A stretch of DNA of 64,000 bases, taken from assembly GCF_910588665.1 (NCBI RefSeq), contig NZ_CAJUPR010000012.1:1-64000 (forward strand), written 5' to 3'. Of this stretch, positions 9,082-16,269 are shown piece after piece. The DNA comes from an uncultured Brachyspira sp. GTDB taxonomy: Bacteria; Spirochaetota; Brachyspiria; Brachyspirales; Brachyspiraceae. How positions within the stretch are numbered: position 1 is the first letter of the stretch; each line of letters starts with the position of its first letter. The notes under the pieces were generated by a model, which ran no database searches, was not told the origin of the DNA, and saw nothing but the letters and a program-made list of their open reading frames with translations. A program made the position numbers and the translations under genes.

Positions 9082-9151
9082 AAAAATAATAAAGCGATTG
9101 CCTGCCATTAAATAAATTTATTTAATATTTAAGGGTAGGCAAAAGCATAGC
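9082..9151 (-). repeat. Structured intergenic element, copy 1 (3' of the TM2 gene)
   Basis: Read on the minus strand, the element begins GCTATGCTTTTGCC, has an A+T hairpin core containing a perfect 20-nt palindrome (9107-9126), and ends GGCAGGCAATCGCTTTATT. GCCTACC near the start can pair with GGCAGGC near the end (one G-U). The same flanks occur colinearly at 40035-40107. Further small hairpins surround it: GCTATAA/TTATAGC at 9150-9170, TTGCC/GGCAA at 9070-9082, GACC/GGTC at 9053-9064 and ATACTC/GAGTAT at 9021-9037. The rest of the 8863-9187 gap shows only the promoter at 8901-8928 and no gene. Confidence 0.6.
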
Positions 9152-9187
9152 TATAATAAAAAGTTATAGCAAATCTAATGAATAGCT

Positions 9188-9391
9188 TTATTTTTTTAAT
9201 TTTCTTCCTTCTTTATCTGTAAATTTGTCTAATAGTATCATTACAATATCTATAATATACCATATACCAACCCCGCCTGCTGTCAGCCAGTATAATATGC
9301 CTGTCCAAATTTTTCCTACATAGAATCTGTGAAAAGGCAGAAATATAGCTAAAAGAAGAGTAATAAGCCAGCTTCTATCTGAAACTTCCAT
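9188..9391 (-). CDS. TM2 domain-containing small membrane protein
   Basis: A 67-residue protein consisting of one TM2 domain: two hydrophobic helices around residues 8-22 and 30-54, joined by the conserved short segment FHRFYVGKIWTG. TM2 proteins are small membrane proteins of unknown general function. A very strong Shine-Dalgarno (AGGAGG) precedes the ATG by 6 nt. It is a single-gene unit, with uvrB upstream on the same strand about 100 nt away and a structured repeat element downstream. Confidence 0.85.
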   Translation of the reverse strand: MEVSDRSWLITLLLAIFLPFHRFYVGKIWTGILYWLTAGGVGIWYIIDIVMILLDKFTDKEGRKLKK

Positions 9392-9494
9392 TTTTTATCC
9401 TCCTAATAATTTTATTAACTATATATAAAAACTATGTATTAATGATAAAAGTAAAGTTAATATTTTTATATTATTATAAACTTTCAATAAAAAA

Positions 9495-11528
9495 TCAGAT
9501 TTTATTTTTAGAAATTATCTTTTTATTAGAAACTGCTTTAGAAGACTTTAATTGTTTTAACTGATTAATTGTTTCTCTTATCTCAATAGCTTTTTCAAAC
9601 TCTAAATTATCGGAAGCTTTTTTCATTTCTTTTTCAAGCTCTTTTATATAATCGCTGCTTTGTTTTTTAGGATCAATTCTTACTTTTTCATTAAAGCGTC
9701 TGAAATCAAAATGGAGTTCATAAGAAGCTTCAGTTTTTTCTTCTCTTTCAATTATATCCTGTATTTTTTTTATAATGGTTTTAGGAGTGATATTATGTTC
9801 TTTATTATACTCCATTTGTATTTTTCTTCTTCTTTCCGTTTCGTCAATAGCGGTTTTCATAGCTTCGCTTACGGAATCTGCAAACATTATAACTCTGCCG
9901 TTTGCATTTCTGGCGGCTCGTCCTATAGTTTGTATTAAGGTTGTAGTGTTTCTTAAAAAACCTGTTTTATCGGCATCCAATATTAATATTAAAGATACTT
10001 CAGGTACATCAAGCCCTTCTCTTAGAAGATTAATTCCAACAAGTACATCAAAAGCGCCAAGCCTCAAATCTCTTATTATTTCCACCCGTTCAACGGTTTG
10101 AATATCCGAATGCAGATAACGGGTTCTTACTCCGTTTTCATTTAAATATTTTGTAAGGTCTTCAGCCATTTTTTTTGTAAGAGTTGTTATGAATATTCTT
10201 TCATTATTAGCAACTGTTTTTTTTATCTCCTCAAGTATTCTGTCAATTTGTCCGTCGATGGGATATATTTCTATGATAGGGTCAAGCAGACCTGTGGGGC
10301 GTATAATCTGCTCCACAACCGCGCTGCTTTTTTTTATCTCGTACTCGGCAGGAGTTGCGCTTATATATATAGTATCATTAGTCAGCTTTTCAAACTCTTC
10401 AAAAAATAAAGGTCTGTTGTCAAGAGCGGAAGGAAGTCTGAAGCCGTACTTTACCAGAGTTTCCTTTCTGCTTCTGTCTCCGAAAAACATTCCTCTAATC
10501 TGAGGTATGCTTACATGCGATTCGTCTATGATTGTCAGAAAATCTTCAGGAAAATAATCTATAAGGCAGGCTGGTCTGTCTCCTTCCTTGCGTGCAGACA
10601 GAGGTCTGGAGTAATTTTCTATTCCAGCACAATATCCTACCTCTCTCAGCATTTCCAAATCGTATTTAGTTCTGCCGTATATACGCTCGGCTTCTACAAG
10701 TTTTCCTTCGGATTTGAATTTATTGTATTGCCGTTCAAGTTCTTCTTCTATAAGCTTAATACCTGAAGCTAATTTATCGCCTCCCGTAACAAAATGTTTG
10801 GCAGGGTATATTACAACTCTTTCCTGCTCAGATAATTTTTGTCTTGTGATGGGATTAATTTTTATTATTCTTTCAACTGTATCTGCTAAAAACTCTATTC
10901 TTATAATCTCATCAGAATATGCACTCATTATTTCTATAGTGTCTCCTATAACTTTGAATCTTGCCCGCTCAAGAATATCTTTTACCCTTTCATATTGTAT
11001 TGAGACTAACTTTTCAATAATTTCATCTCTGTCATATTCTTTGTCTTTTTCTACAGATATATATAATTTTCTATAGTCTTCAGGAGAACCCAAACCGTAT
11101 ATGCATGAAACAGAAGCCACTATTATAACATCTCGTCTTTCAAGAAGCGATGTTGTAGCTTTAAGTCTTAATCTGTCTATCTCATCATTAATGGAAGCAT
11201 CTTTATCAATATACAAATCTTTTGCAGGTACATAAGCTTCAGGCTGATAGTAATCATAATATGAAACGAAGTATTCAACTGCATTATTCGGAAAAAAATC
11301 TTTAAGCTCTCTGTAAAGCTGCGCCGCTAAAGTTTTATTATGCGACATTACAAGAGTAGGTCTGTTTGCTTTTTCTATGACATTGGCTATAGTAAAAGTT
11401 TTTCCGCTTGCCGTAACTCCCAAAAGAGTTTGATATTTATTTTTATTTTCAAGACCTTTAACTAAAGATTCTATTGCAGCTACTTGATCTCCTGAGGGTT
11501 TGAAATTAGATTCTAATTTAAAATTCAT
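9495..11528 (-). CDS. uvrB: Excinuclease ABC subunit UvrB
   Basis: The damage-verifying helicase of nucleotide excision repair, which is loaded by UvrA and recruits UvrC. Walker A GVTASGKT is at residues 37-44. The beta-hairpin that clamps DNA is present as YYDYYQPEAYVP, and the helicase II motif as DESHVS. The later motifs RTRYLHSDI and QTIGRAARN follow. The last 60 residues hold the UVR coiled-coil that binds UvrC. Length (677) matches the family. The -10 box lies 7 nt before the ATG, so the transcript may be leaderless. The partner uvrA is at the far end of this window. Confidence 0.97.
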   Translation of the reverse strand: MNFKLESNFKPSGDQVAAIESLVKGLENKNKYQTLLGVTASGKTFTIANVIEKANRPTLVMSHNKTLAAQLYRELKDFFPNNAVEYFVSYYDYYQPEAYVPAKDLYIDKDASINDEIDRLRLKATTSLLERRDVIIVASVSCIYGLGSPEDYRKLYISVEKDKEYDRDEIIEKLVSIQYERVKDILERARFKVIGDTIEIMSAYSDEIIRIEFLADTVERIIKINPITRQKLSEQERVVIYPAKHFVTGGDKLASGIKLIEEELERQYNKFKSEGKLVEAERIYGRTKYDLEMLREVGYCAGIENYSRPLSARKEGDRPACLIDYFPEDFLTIIDESHVSIPQIRGMFFGDRSRKETLVKYGFRLPSALDNRPLFFEEFEKLTNDTIYISATPAEYEIKKSSAVVEQIIRPTGLLDPIIEIYPIDGQIDRILEEIKKTVANNERIFITTLTKKMAEDLTKYLNENGVRTRYLHSDIQTVERVEIIRDLRLGAFDVLVGINLLREGLDVPEVSLILILDADKTGFLRNTTTLIQTIGRAARNANGRVIMFADSVSEAMKTAIDETERRRKIQMEYNKEHNITPKTIIKKIQDIIEREEKTEASYELHFDFRRFNEKVRIDPKKQSSDYIKELEKEMKKASDNLEFEKAIEIRETINQLKQLKSSKAVSNKKIISKNKI

Positions 11529-11535
11529 AGTATTT

Positions 11536-11564
11536 ATTATACTATATTTTTTTATTTAAGTAAA
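11536..11564 (-). promoter_or_regulatory. uvrB promoter, probably leaderless transcript
   Basis: Minus-strand TTTACT (11564-11559), 17-nt spacer, TATAAT (11541-11536). Only 7 nt separate the -10 box from the ATG at 11528, so transcription would begin at or next to the start codon with no room for a Shine-Dalgarno. Confidence 0.6.
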
Positions 11565-11946
11565 CTGCCTGAATATTTTTTTATTTTGCTTTTAAATACA
11601 TTAAGTTTTCTATAATACGGATTAAAGTTTAAATCTTTATTTTTGTAAAGTTTTTTTATGTATAATTTACCCCAAGTGAGGCAATGTATTGAATGAAATC
11701 TTATTTTTTTATTTGCTTCTCCCTCATGATAATTGCAGAAAGGAATTTTATCTTCAAAATATATTTTTTTCATTTCATATTTTTTCTTTTTTATCATTTT
11801 GAACTGTGGTCTTCCGTATAAAATTGCTGAGTCAAATATGCAGTCATTTTTTATTTAACATAAGTTGCCTACAGATAAATTAAAATTTGAAAGGAACTCT
11901 CTTGAAATACACATATCTGAAATAGTTCCAGCCACACAGGATATTC
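11552..11946 (-). pseudogene. Decayed gene remnant of unknown function
   Basis: The longest open piece (ATG at 11797, 81 codons) continues upstream in frame for 18 more codons without a start (ending IFDSAILYGRPQFK before that Met). A stop then blocks it. A second frame just upstream (about 11946-11860) gives ISCVAGTISDMCISREFLSN and LSVGNLC, which reads as the preceding part of the same protein after a frameshift. The 3' part has a compact basic, aromatic-rich sequence with CNYHEGEANKKIRFHSIHCL. I do not recognise the family. No Shine-Dalgarno precedes 11797. It overlaps the uvrB promoter. This is most likely the dead 3' end of a longer gene; a live 81-residue protein is possible but less likely. 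Confidence 0.5.
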
Positions 11947-11996
11947 AATAAAATATTTCTTTAGGAACTGTATTTTTTATATATAAAAAAATAGTA

Positions 11997-12851
11997 TTAA
12001 TAAAAATTAACGGTTCTGGTTAATACTACTGTTTTATTATCAAAATCTGTAACTTCAGCCTTGAATATGTATTTTCCTCTTTTCGGTGTAAATACTCCTC
12101 CTCTGTAAAAATGAGAATCCACTCCGTAAACTTCCTCAAAGGTATAATTGGGAGATATATAGTAGATATTATCTCTTTTTATAAAATATGTAAAATCATA
12201 ATCTCTTAAAAGCTTTTCGTTCATAAATATTTTAACTCTTTTAAGTCCCATAGGTATTCCGCTAAGCAGATCATACGCTTTTACAAATAATTTTATTTCT
12301 CCGCTGTAGCTCATAGGCATTTTATCTTTTATCTGTATAAGTCTGTTTTCCGTTCTCAGATATATTCCATGAATGAGCGGCTTCTGAGACGAACTCTTAT
12401 CTATATTTAAATATTCAAGAGGATCTACAACTAAACCTTCTTTCATGTTTTCTACAGTTAAATGCAGATGAGCCCCGCCTGATCTTCCGCTGTTTCCAGT
12501 AAGCGCCACAACATTTCTTTCTGTAACTTTGGCATAAGATTTTTCTATTGTTCCTGATTCTATATGATAATAATAACTTCTTAAATTATCAGGGTGTTCT
12601 ATTATAAGAACATTTCCAACTCCGTAAAGCGGTCTTGTAGGATCTTCTTCTTCATCAATATAATAAACTATTTCTCCGTCTTTTACAGGATATATTTCCA
12701 TTTTACTTCCTCCGAAATCAACTCCGTTATGAAAATGATCCGTTCTGAACTCTCCAAATGTGCTTGTTACCCTTATTCTATTAGGATCTATAGGTACCCT
12801 TGAAAATAATGATGATGCTGTTATAAAAAATAATAATATATATTTTTTCAT
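11997..12851 (-). CDS. Exported M23 (LytM-type) metallopeptidase
   Basis: A signal peptide (about residues 1-17) is followed directly by a peptidase M23 domain. The zinc ligands are visible as His41 and Asp45 in HFHNGVDFGG, and the HxH pair His128/His130 in GGAHLHLTVEN. All are intact, so it should be an active peptidoglycan endopeptidase. The C-terminal 130 residues look like beta-rich accessory domains. Its ATG overlaps the stop of the upstream beta-propeller gene by 4 nt (ATGA), implying translational coupling. It is the last gene of a four-gene minus-strand envelope operon. Confidence 0.9.
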   Translation of the reverse strand: MKKYILLFFITASSLFSRVPIDPNRIRVTSTFGEFRTDHFHNGVDFGGSKMEIYPVKDGEIVYYIDEEEDPTRPLYGVGNVLIIEHPDNLRSYYYHIESGTIEKSYAKVTERNVVALTGNSGRSGGAHLHLTVENMKEGLVVDPLEYLNIDKSSSQKPLIHGIYLRTENRLIQIKDKMPMSYSGEIKLFVKAYDLLSGIPMGLKRVKIFMNEKLLRDYDFTYFIKRDNIYYISPNYTFEEVYGVDSHFYRGGVFTPKRGKYIFKAEVTDFDNKTVVLTRTVNFY

Positions 12852-14032
12852 AGTTTAACCTTCTTATATGTATAAATCATTTTATCTGTTACAATCATAT
12901 ATTCATTTTCTAAATTCGATATATCCAGATTATATACCCAGCCGTCTAAATATTTTTCAAATACAATTTCCTTCGCATTATTATCATATATTAAAACTAT
13001 ACTCTTAGCATTTTTAGATATGCTCATAATAGCAGAATTAGTTTCGCTTGCAAGCTTCATATTAACGGCATTTTGCATATCATATTTATCCAAATTAATT
13101 CTGTCAATTTCCTTTCCTTTGTTATTATTATTTAAGCCGTAGAGTATAACATCTCTGTCTGCAAGCATAAATGCAGTCATAGATTTTTCGCTTATATAGC
13201 TTGATACATGTCTTCTTCTATTTAATCCCGTATCTAAATACCATATAATACTTCCCTTTGCATCGTAAAGAGTAATATATTCTGGTCTTATTCCGCTTAC
13301 GGATAATGCAAAACTTCCGTATTCGCTTATTGCAACCGATTTTACTATATTTATTTCGCTTAATACCGTTGATATTGAAAATGCCAAATTTCCGTTTCTA
13401 TTTATATATGCTATATCTCCGCTTGAAAAACCAGATATATAATCTCCTGTATTAACGGCAAAAGCTCCGTCTGTAATAATTTCTCCGTATTGTATATGTC
13501 TGCTTAGCGGATTATTATTAAAATCAAACATTTGTATTTTTGAATTATCACTTGAATGATATATTATCCTCTGAGAATAAGGCGCAATTTCAGGATAAAT
13601 AGATGTGTTGGTACGCCATATAACAATACCTATATCATTATATGCATCTATATAATTACCGTATCTTTTATATATAATAAAGTTTTCATTATTTACGGAT
13701 GCAAGTTCTCCTCTTGACAAATTTGTGCTGTATATTGTATATCCTTTAGAATCAAAATAATGAACTATTCTTTCAGGTTTTGTAAAAAAATTATGTTTGA
13801 ATATACCGTCTATGCTGAAATTATTGTCATGTGATGGGGCTTCTATTGATGAAGATGGCTTATTCCAAACATTTACAGTATTATACTCTTCATTTAATCT
13901 GTTAGTACCGAAAAAGAATATAAATAAAATTATTAAAATTAAAGCGCTTATTACAGTTAAATATCTTATAAAGAAAGGCTCTATTTTATGTATATTTTCC
14001 AATTCTATTATAGATTTTTCTTTTATTTTCAT
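12848..14032 (-). CDS. Membrane-anchored beta-propeller-like protein
   Basis: Residues 1-20 are cytoplasmic and charged, residues 21-44 form one membrane helix, and the remainder would lie outside the membrane. That part has repeated short strands with spaced motifs such as ASVNNENFIIYKRYGN, GDIAYINRNGNLAF and AKGSIIWYLDTG, which read as PQQ/WD-like propeller blades. It resembles single-pass propeller proteins of Gram-positives in layout, but I cannot name a family with certainty. It lies between two M23 peptidases, overlapping the downstream one by 4 nt. A role in sensing or scaffolding wall hydrolysis is inference from context. Confidence 0.65.
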   Translation of the reverse strand: MKIKEKSIIELENIHKIEPFFIRYLTVISALILIILFIFFFGTNRLNEEYNTVNVWNKPSSSIEAPSHDNNFSIDGIFKHNFFTKPERIVHYFDSKGYTIYSTNLSRGELASVNNENFIIYKRYGNYIDAYNDIGIVIWRTNTSIYPEIAPYSQRIIYHSSDNSKIQMFDFNNNPLSRHIQYGEIITDGAFAVNTGDYISGFSSGDIAYINRNGNLAFSISTVLSEINIVKSVAISEYGSFALSVSGIRPEYITLYDAKGSIIWYLDTGLNRRRHVSSYISEKSMTAFMLADRDVILYGLNNNNKGKEIDRINLDKYDMQNAVNMKLASETNSAIMSISKNAKSIVLIYDNNAKEIVFEKYLDGWVYNLDISNLENEYMIVTDKMIYTYKKVKL

Positions 14033-14079
14033 CTATGATTATAACTCTCTGGCATTATAATTTTTTATATTAAACTATA

Positions 14080-15261
14080 TTATTTTATTTGAGTAAGCAT
14101 TTTAGTATTAAATGAAGCAGATTTTTCTAATATGCTTAAAGGATCAAAAGTTATATTTCCTGCTCTCATTTCCCAATGACAATGAGGTCCTGTTGACATT
14201 CCTGTGGATCCTATTAATCCTATTATATCGCCTTTTTTAACATACTGTCCTTCTTTTGCTATTAATTTAGACATATGGAAGTATGAACTGTAAACGCCTT
14301 CTCCATGATCTATAACAACACAGTTTCCCCGTACAAATAATTCTCTTGATACTTTAACAATGCCGTTATTAGCCGCCATTATAGGAGTGCCGTTTGTATT
14401 GGCTATATCAAAACCCTGATGATATCTTGCATAGTCTTTTGTATATCCTCTGAAGGCTCCGAATCCTGAAGAGTATCTGCCTTGAGACGGCATTATATAA
14501 ACTTTATCGGCATAATTAGTAGGAGTATAGCTTATATAAATTTTTCCATTTAAAAGCTCTCTTTCTTCTTTTGATTTTTGAGGATTGCTTATAATATTTT
14601 TCATAGCGGATGTAACTCCCTGTATTTGCTTAGGTTTCGGAGGGGGAGGAGTGAAATCTAATTTTATATCTATTGCAACAGTTAAAATTGTTTTATCTTT
14701 TAATGTTATATCGGATATGAATTGATATTTTTTATCCTGAGAACCTACATATATGCCGAACATGCTTTTATAAACTTTAAGGTTTCTGTCGGCGTTTTTT
14801 ACCTCAAAAAATTTTACTATAGGTCTTGCGCTTCCCAAAAGTTTTGAGTTTTCTATTTTTATTTCATCTTTAGAGGATATAAATATTGTAGATACTTTTC
14901 CTGCATAAAACGGGAAAGGATCTGCATATATTTTTATATCATTGTCATATTTTTCAAAATCATTTAAAGAATTGAATTTGTTGTTTCTTTTATACATAGC
15001 TCCGTTTATTAATACGGCATTATTATCCGTAATTTCTATTTTAGTGTTTTCAGAAAGATAATAATATTTACCGCCTATTTTCATTTCGGCATATGAATTT
15101 TTTTTAGTTTCTATAATATCTTTATTTTTTATTTCATCAGATGAATCTATATCTATATTTTTTCCTTCTCTGTTAATTAAAGTATCTCCGGAATATACTA
15201 TAATATTTTGAGAATATAAAGATAATGAAATAAAAAATATGATACTGATAATATATTTCAT
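14080..15261 (-). CDS. Exported M23 metallopeptidase with FecR-like N-terminal region
   Basis: Signal peptide to about residue 17, then a small beta domain (about 18-95) with FecR-like pattern, a middle region of unknown fold, a proline-rich linker (PPPPKPK, 205-211) and a C-terminal LytM domain. Zinc ligands are His281 and Asp285 in RYHQGFDIAN, and His360/His362 in GPHCHWEMR, all intact. The predicted activity is cleavage of peptidoglycan cross-links in the periplasm. GGAGG precedes the ATG. It is 40 nt downstream of the TPR gene and 47 nt upstream of the propeller gene on the same strand. Confidence 0.9.
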   Translation of the reverse strand: MKYIISIIFFISLSLYSQNIIVYSGDTLINREGKNIDIDSSDEIKNKDIIETKKNSYAEMKIGGKYYYLSENTKIEITDNNAVLINGAMYKRNNKFNSLNDFEKYDNDIKIYADPFPFYAGKVSTIFISSKDEIKIENSKLLGSARPIVKFFEVKNADRNLKVYKSMFGIYVGSQDKKYQFISDITLKDKTILTVAIDIKLDFTPPPPKPKQIQGVTSAMKNIISNPQKSKEERELLNGKIYISYTPTNYADKVYIMPSQGRYSSGFGAFRGYTKDYARYHQGFDIANTNGTPIMAANNGIVKVSRELFVRGNCVVIDHGEGVYSSYFHMSKLIAKEGQYVKKGDIIGLIGSTGMSTGPHCHWEMRAGNITFDPLSILEKSASFNTKMLTQIK

Positions 15262-15300
15262 AAAACCTCCAAAGATAAAATTAATATATTTTAATTGATA

Positions 15301-15993
15301 TTATTTTTTGTACGATGAGGATTGATCTAATTTCAATAAATGTTCTTTAATATCTCTGTTAGTGGGAGCAAGTTCAAAGGCTTTTGTTAAAAACTCCTTA
15401 GCATGCTCCAAATCATTTTTTTTAAGAAAAGCCCATCCTAAAGAATCCAAATAAGCGGGATTATTAGGATCTATTGATAATGCTTTTCTTATTTCCTCTA
15501 TGCCTTCATCTACATTTGTTTCGGTATCTGCCAATATAAATCCTAAAGAATTTCTGGCATTTGCGCTATTTGGATCAAGATTAACTGCTTTTTTCAGATG
15601 ATCTATAGCTTTTCTTATATTTCCTTTTTTATAATAAACATATCCCAAAGCCGCATATATTTGAGTATTTTCAACTCCTGAAGATAATGCATCCGTAAGT
15701 TCGAATTCCGCTAAATCGTACATTTCCTTTACTGCATAAATATATCCGACTATAATATGAGCCTGCATAAGTCTGAGAGGATTATCAAGTCTTTTCATTA
15801 TTTTATCAAATACCTGAAGAGTATTATCATAATCCTGAATTTGGGCATATGCTAATGCTAAATGATATCCTGACTCTACATCGTTTTTTTCTGAGAATAT
15901 TTTTTCTAATGAATCTATTGCTTCTTTATAATTTTCATTCCTAAAGAACTTTATTCCGTCTTCTAATTTACTTCTGCTAGAGCCTATACTCAT
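15301..15993 (-). CDS. TPR repeat protein
   Basis: At least five tetratricopeptide repeats cover residues 10-225. Clear blocks are ALGYVYYKKGNIRKAIDHLK, NSLGFILADTETNVDEGIEE and SLGWAFLKKNDLEHAKEFL. There is no signal peptide or membrane helix, so the protein appears cytoplasmic. TPR proteins act as protein-binding scaffolds; the partner cannot be told. CAGGAG lies ahead of the ATG and a good promoter is found at 16028-16055. It is the first gene of the operon that continues with two M23 peptidases and the propeller protein. Confidence 0.85.
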   Translation of the reverse strand: MSIGSSRSKLEDGIKFFRNENYKEAIDSLEKIFSEKNDVESGYHLALAYAQIQDYDNTLQVFDKIMKRLDNPLRLMQAHIIVGYIYAVKEMYDLAEFELTDALSSGVENTQIYAALGYVYYKKGNIRKAIDHLKKAVNLDPNSANARNSLGFILADTETNVDEGIEEIRKALSIDPNNPAYLDSLGWAFLKKNDLEHAKEFLTKAFELAPTNRDIKEHLLKLDQSSSYKK

Positions 15994-16027
15994 ATATACT
16001 CCTGATAATATTTATCCATGTTATGAT

Positions 16028-16055
16028 ATTATATTGTATAATGTAAAAATCTCAA
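16028..16055 (-). promoter_or_regulatory. Promoter of the TPR-M23 operon
   Basis: Minus-strand TTGAGA (16055-16050), 16-nt spacer, perfect TATAAT (16033-16028), about 35 nt before the ATG at 15993. Confidence 0.6.
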
Positions 16056-16139
16056 TATGTTTTATATAAACTTTAATAAAAAATTATGTAAATTATAATT
16101 TCATTTCTGATTTTTTATTTTGTATATGATATAAAGATA

Positions 16140-16168
16140 TTGACTTTTTATTTGTTTTTATTTATAAT
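16140..16168 (+). promoter_or_regulatory. Promoter of tRNA-Cys and the PBP gene
   Basis: TTGACT (16140-16145), 17-nt spacer, perfect TATAAT (16163-16168). Transcription should begin near 16175, 11 nt before the tRNA. No second promoter fits between tRNA and PBP gene. Confidence 0.75.
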
Positions 16169-16185
16169 TAATAAATTAAAAATAT

Positions 16186-16256
16186 GGCGGCGTCGCCAAG
16201 TGGTAAGGCAGGAGTCTGCAAAACTCTTATCATCGGTTCAAATCCGTTCGCCGCCT
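16186..16256 (+). tRNA. tRNA-Cys (GCA)
   Basis: A full cloverleaf: acceptor GGCGGCG (16186-16192) pairs with CGCCGCC (16249-16255), and the anticodon stem is GGAGT/ACTCT. The loop CTGCAAA has anticodon GCA at 16218-16220, and the T arm is CGGTTCAAATCCG. The discriminator is U (16256), as usual for tRNA-Cys. CCA is not encoded. It is followed 13 nt later by the ATG of the PBP gene. Confidence 0.97.
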
Positions 16257-16269
16257 CATTTTTCTAATT

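Noticed and set aside
9660..11076. Several plus-strand frames opposite uvrB
   Set aside because: All lie antisense to well-conserved uvrB motifs and lack ribosome binding sites.
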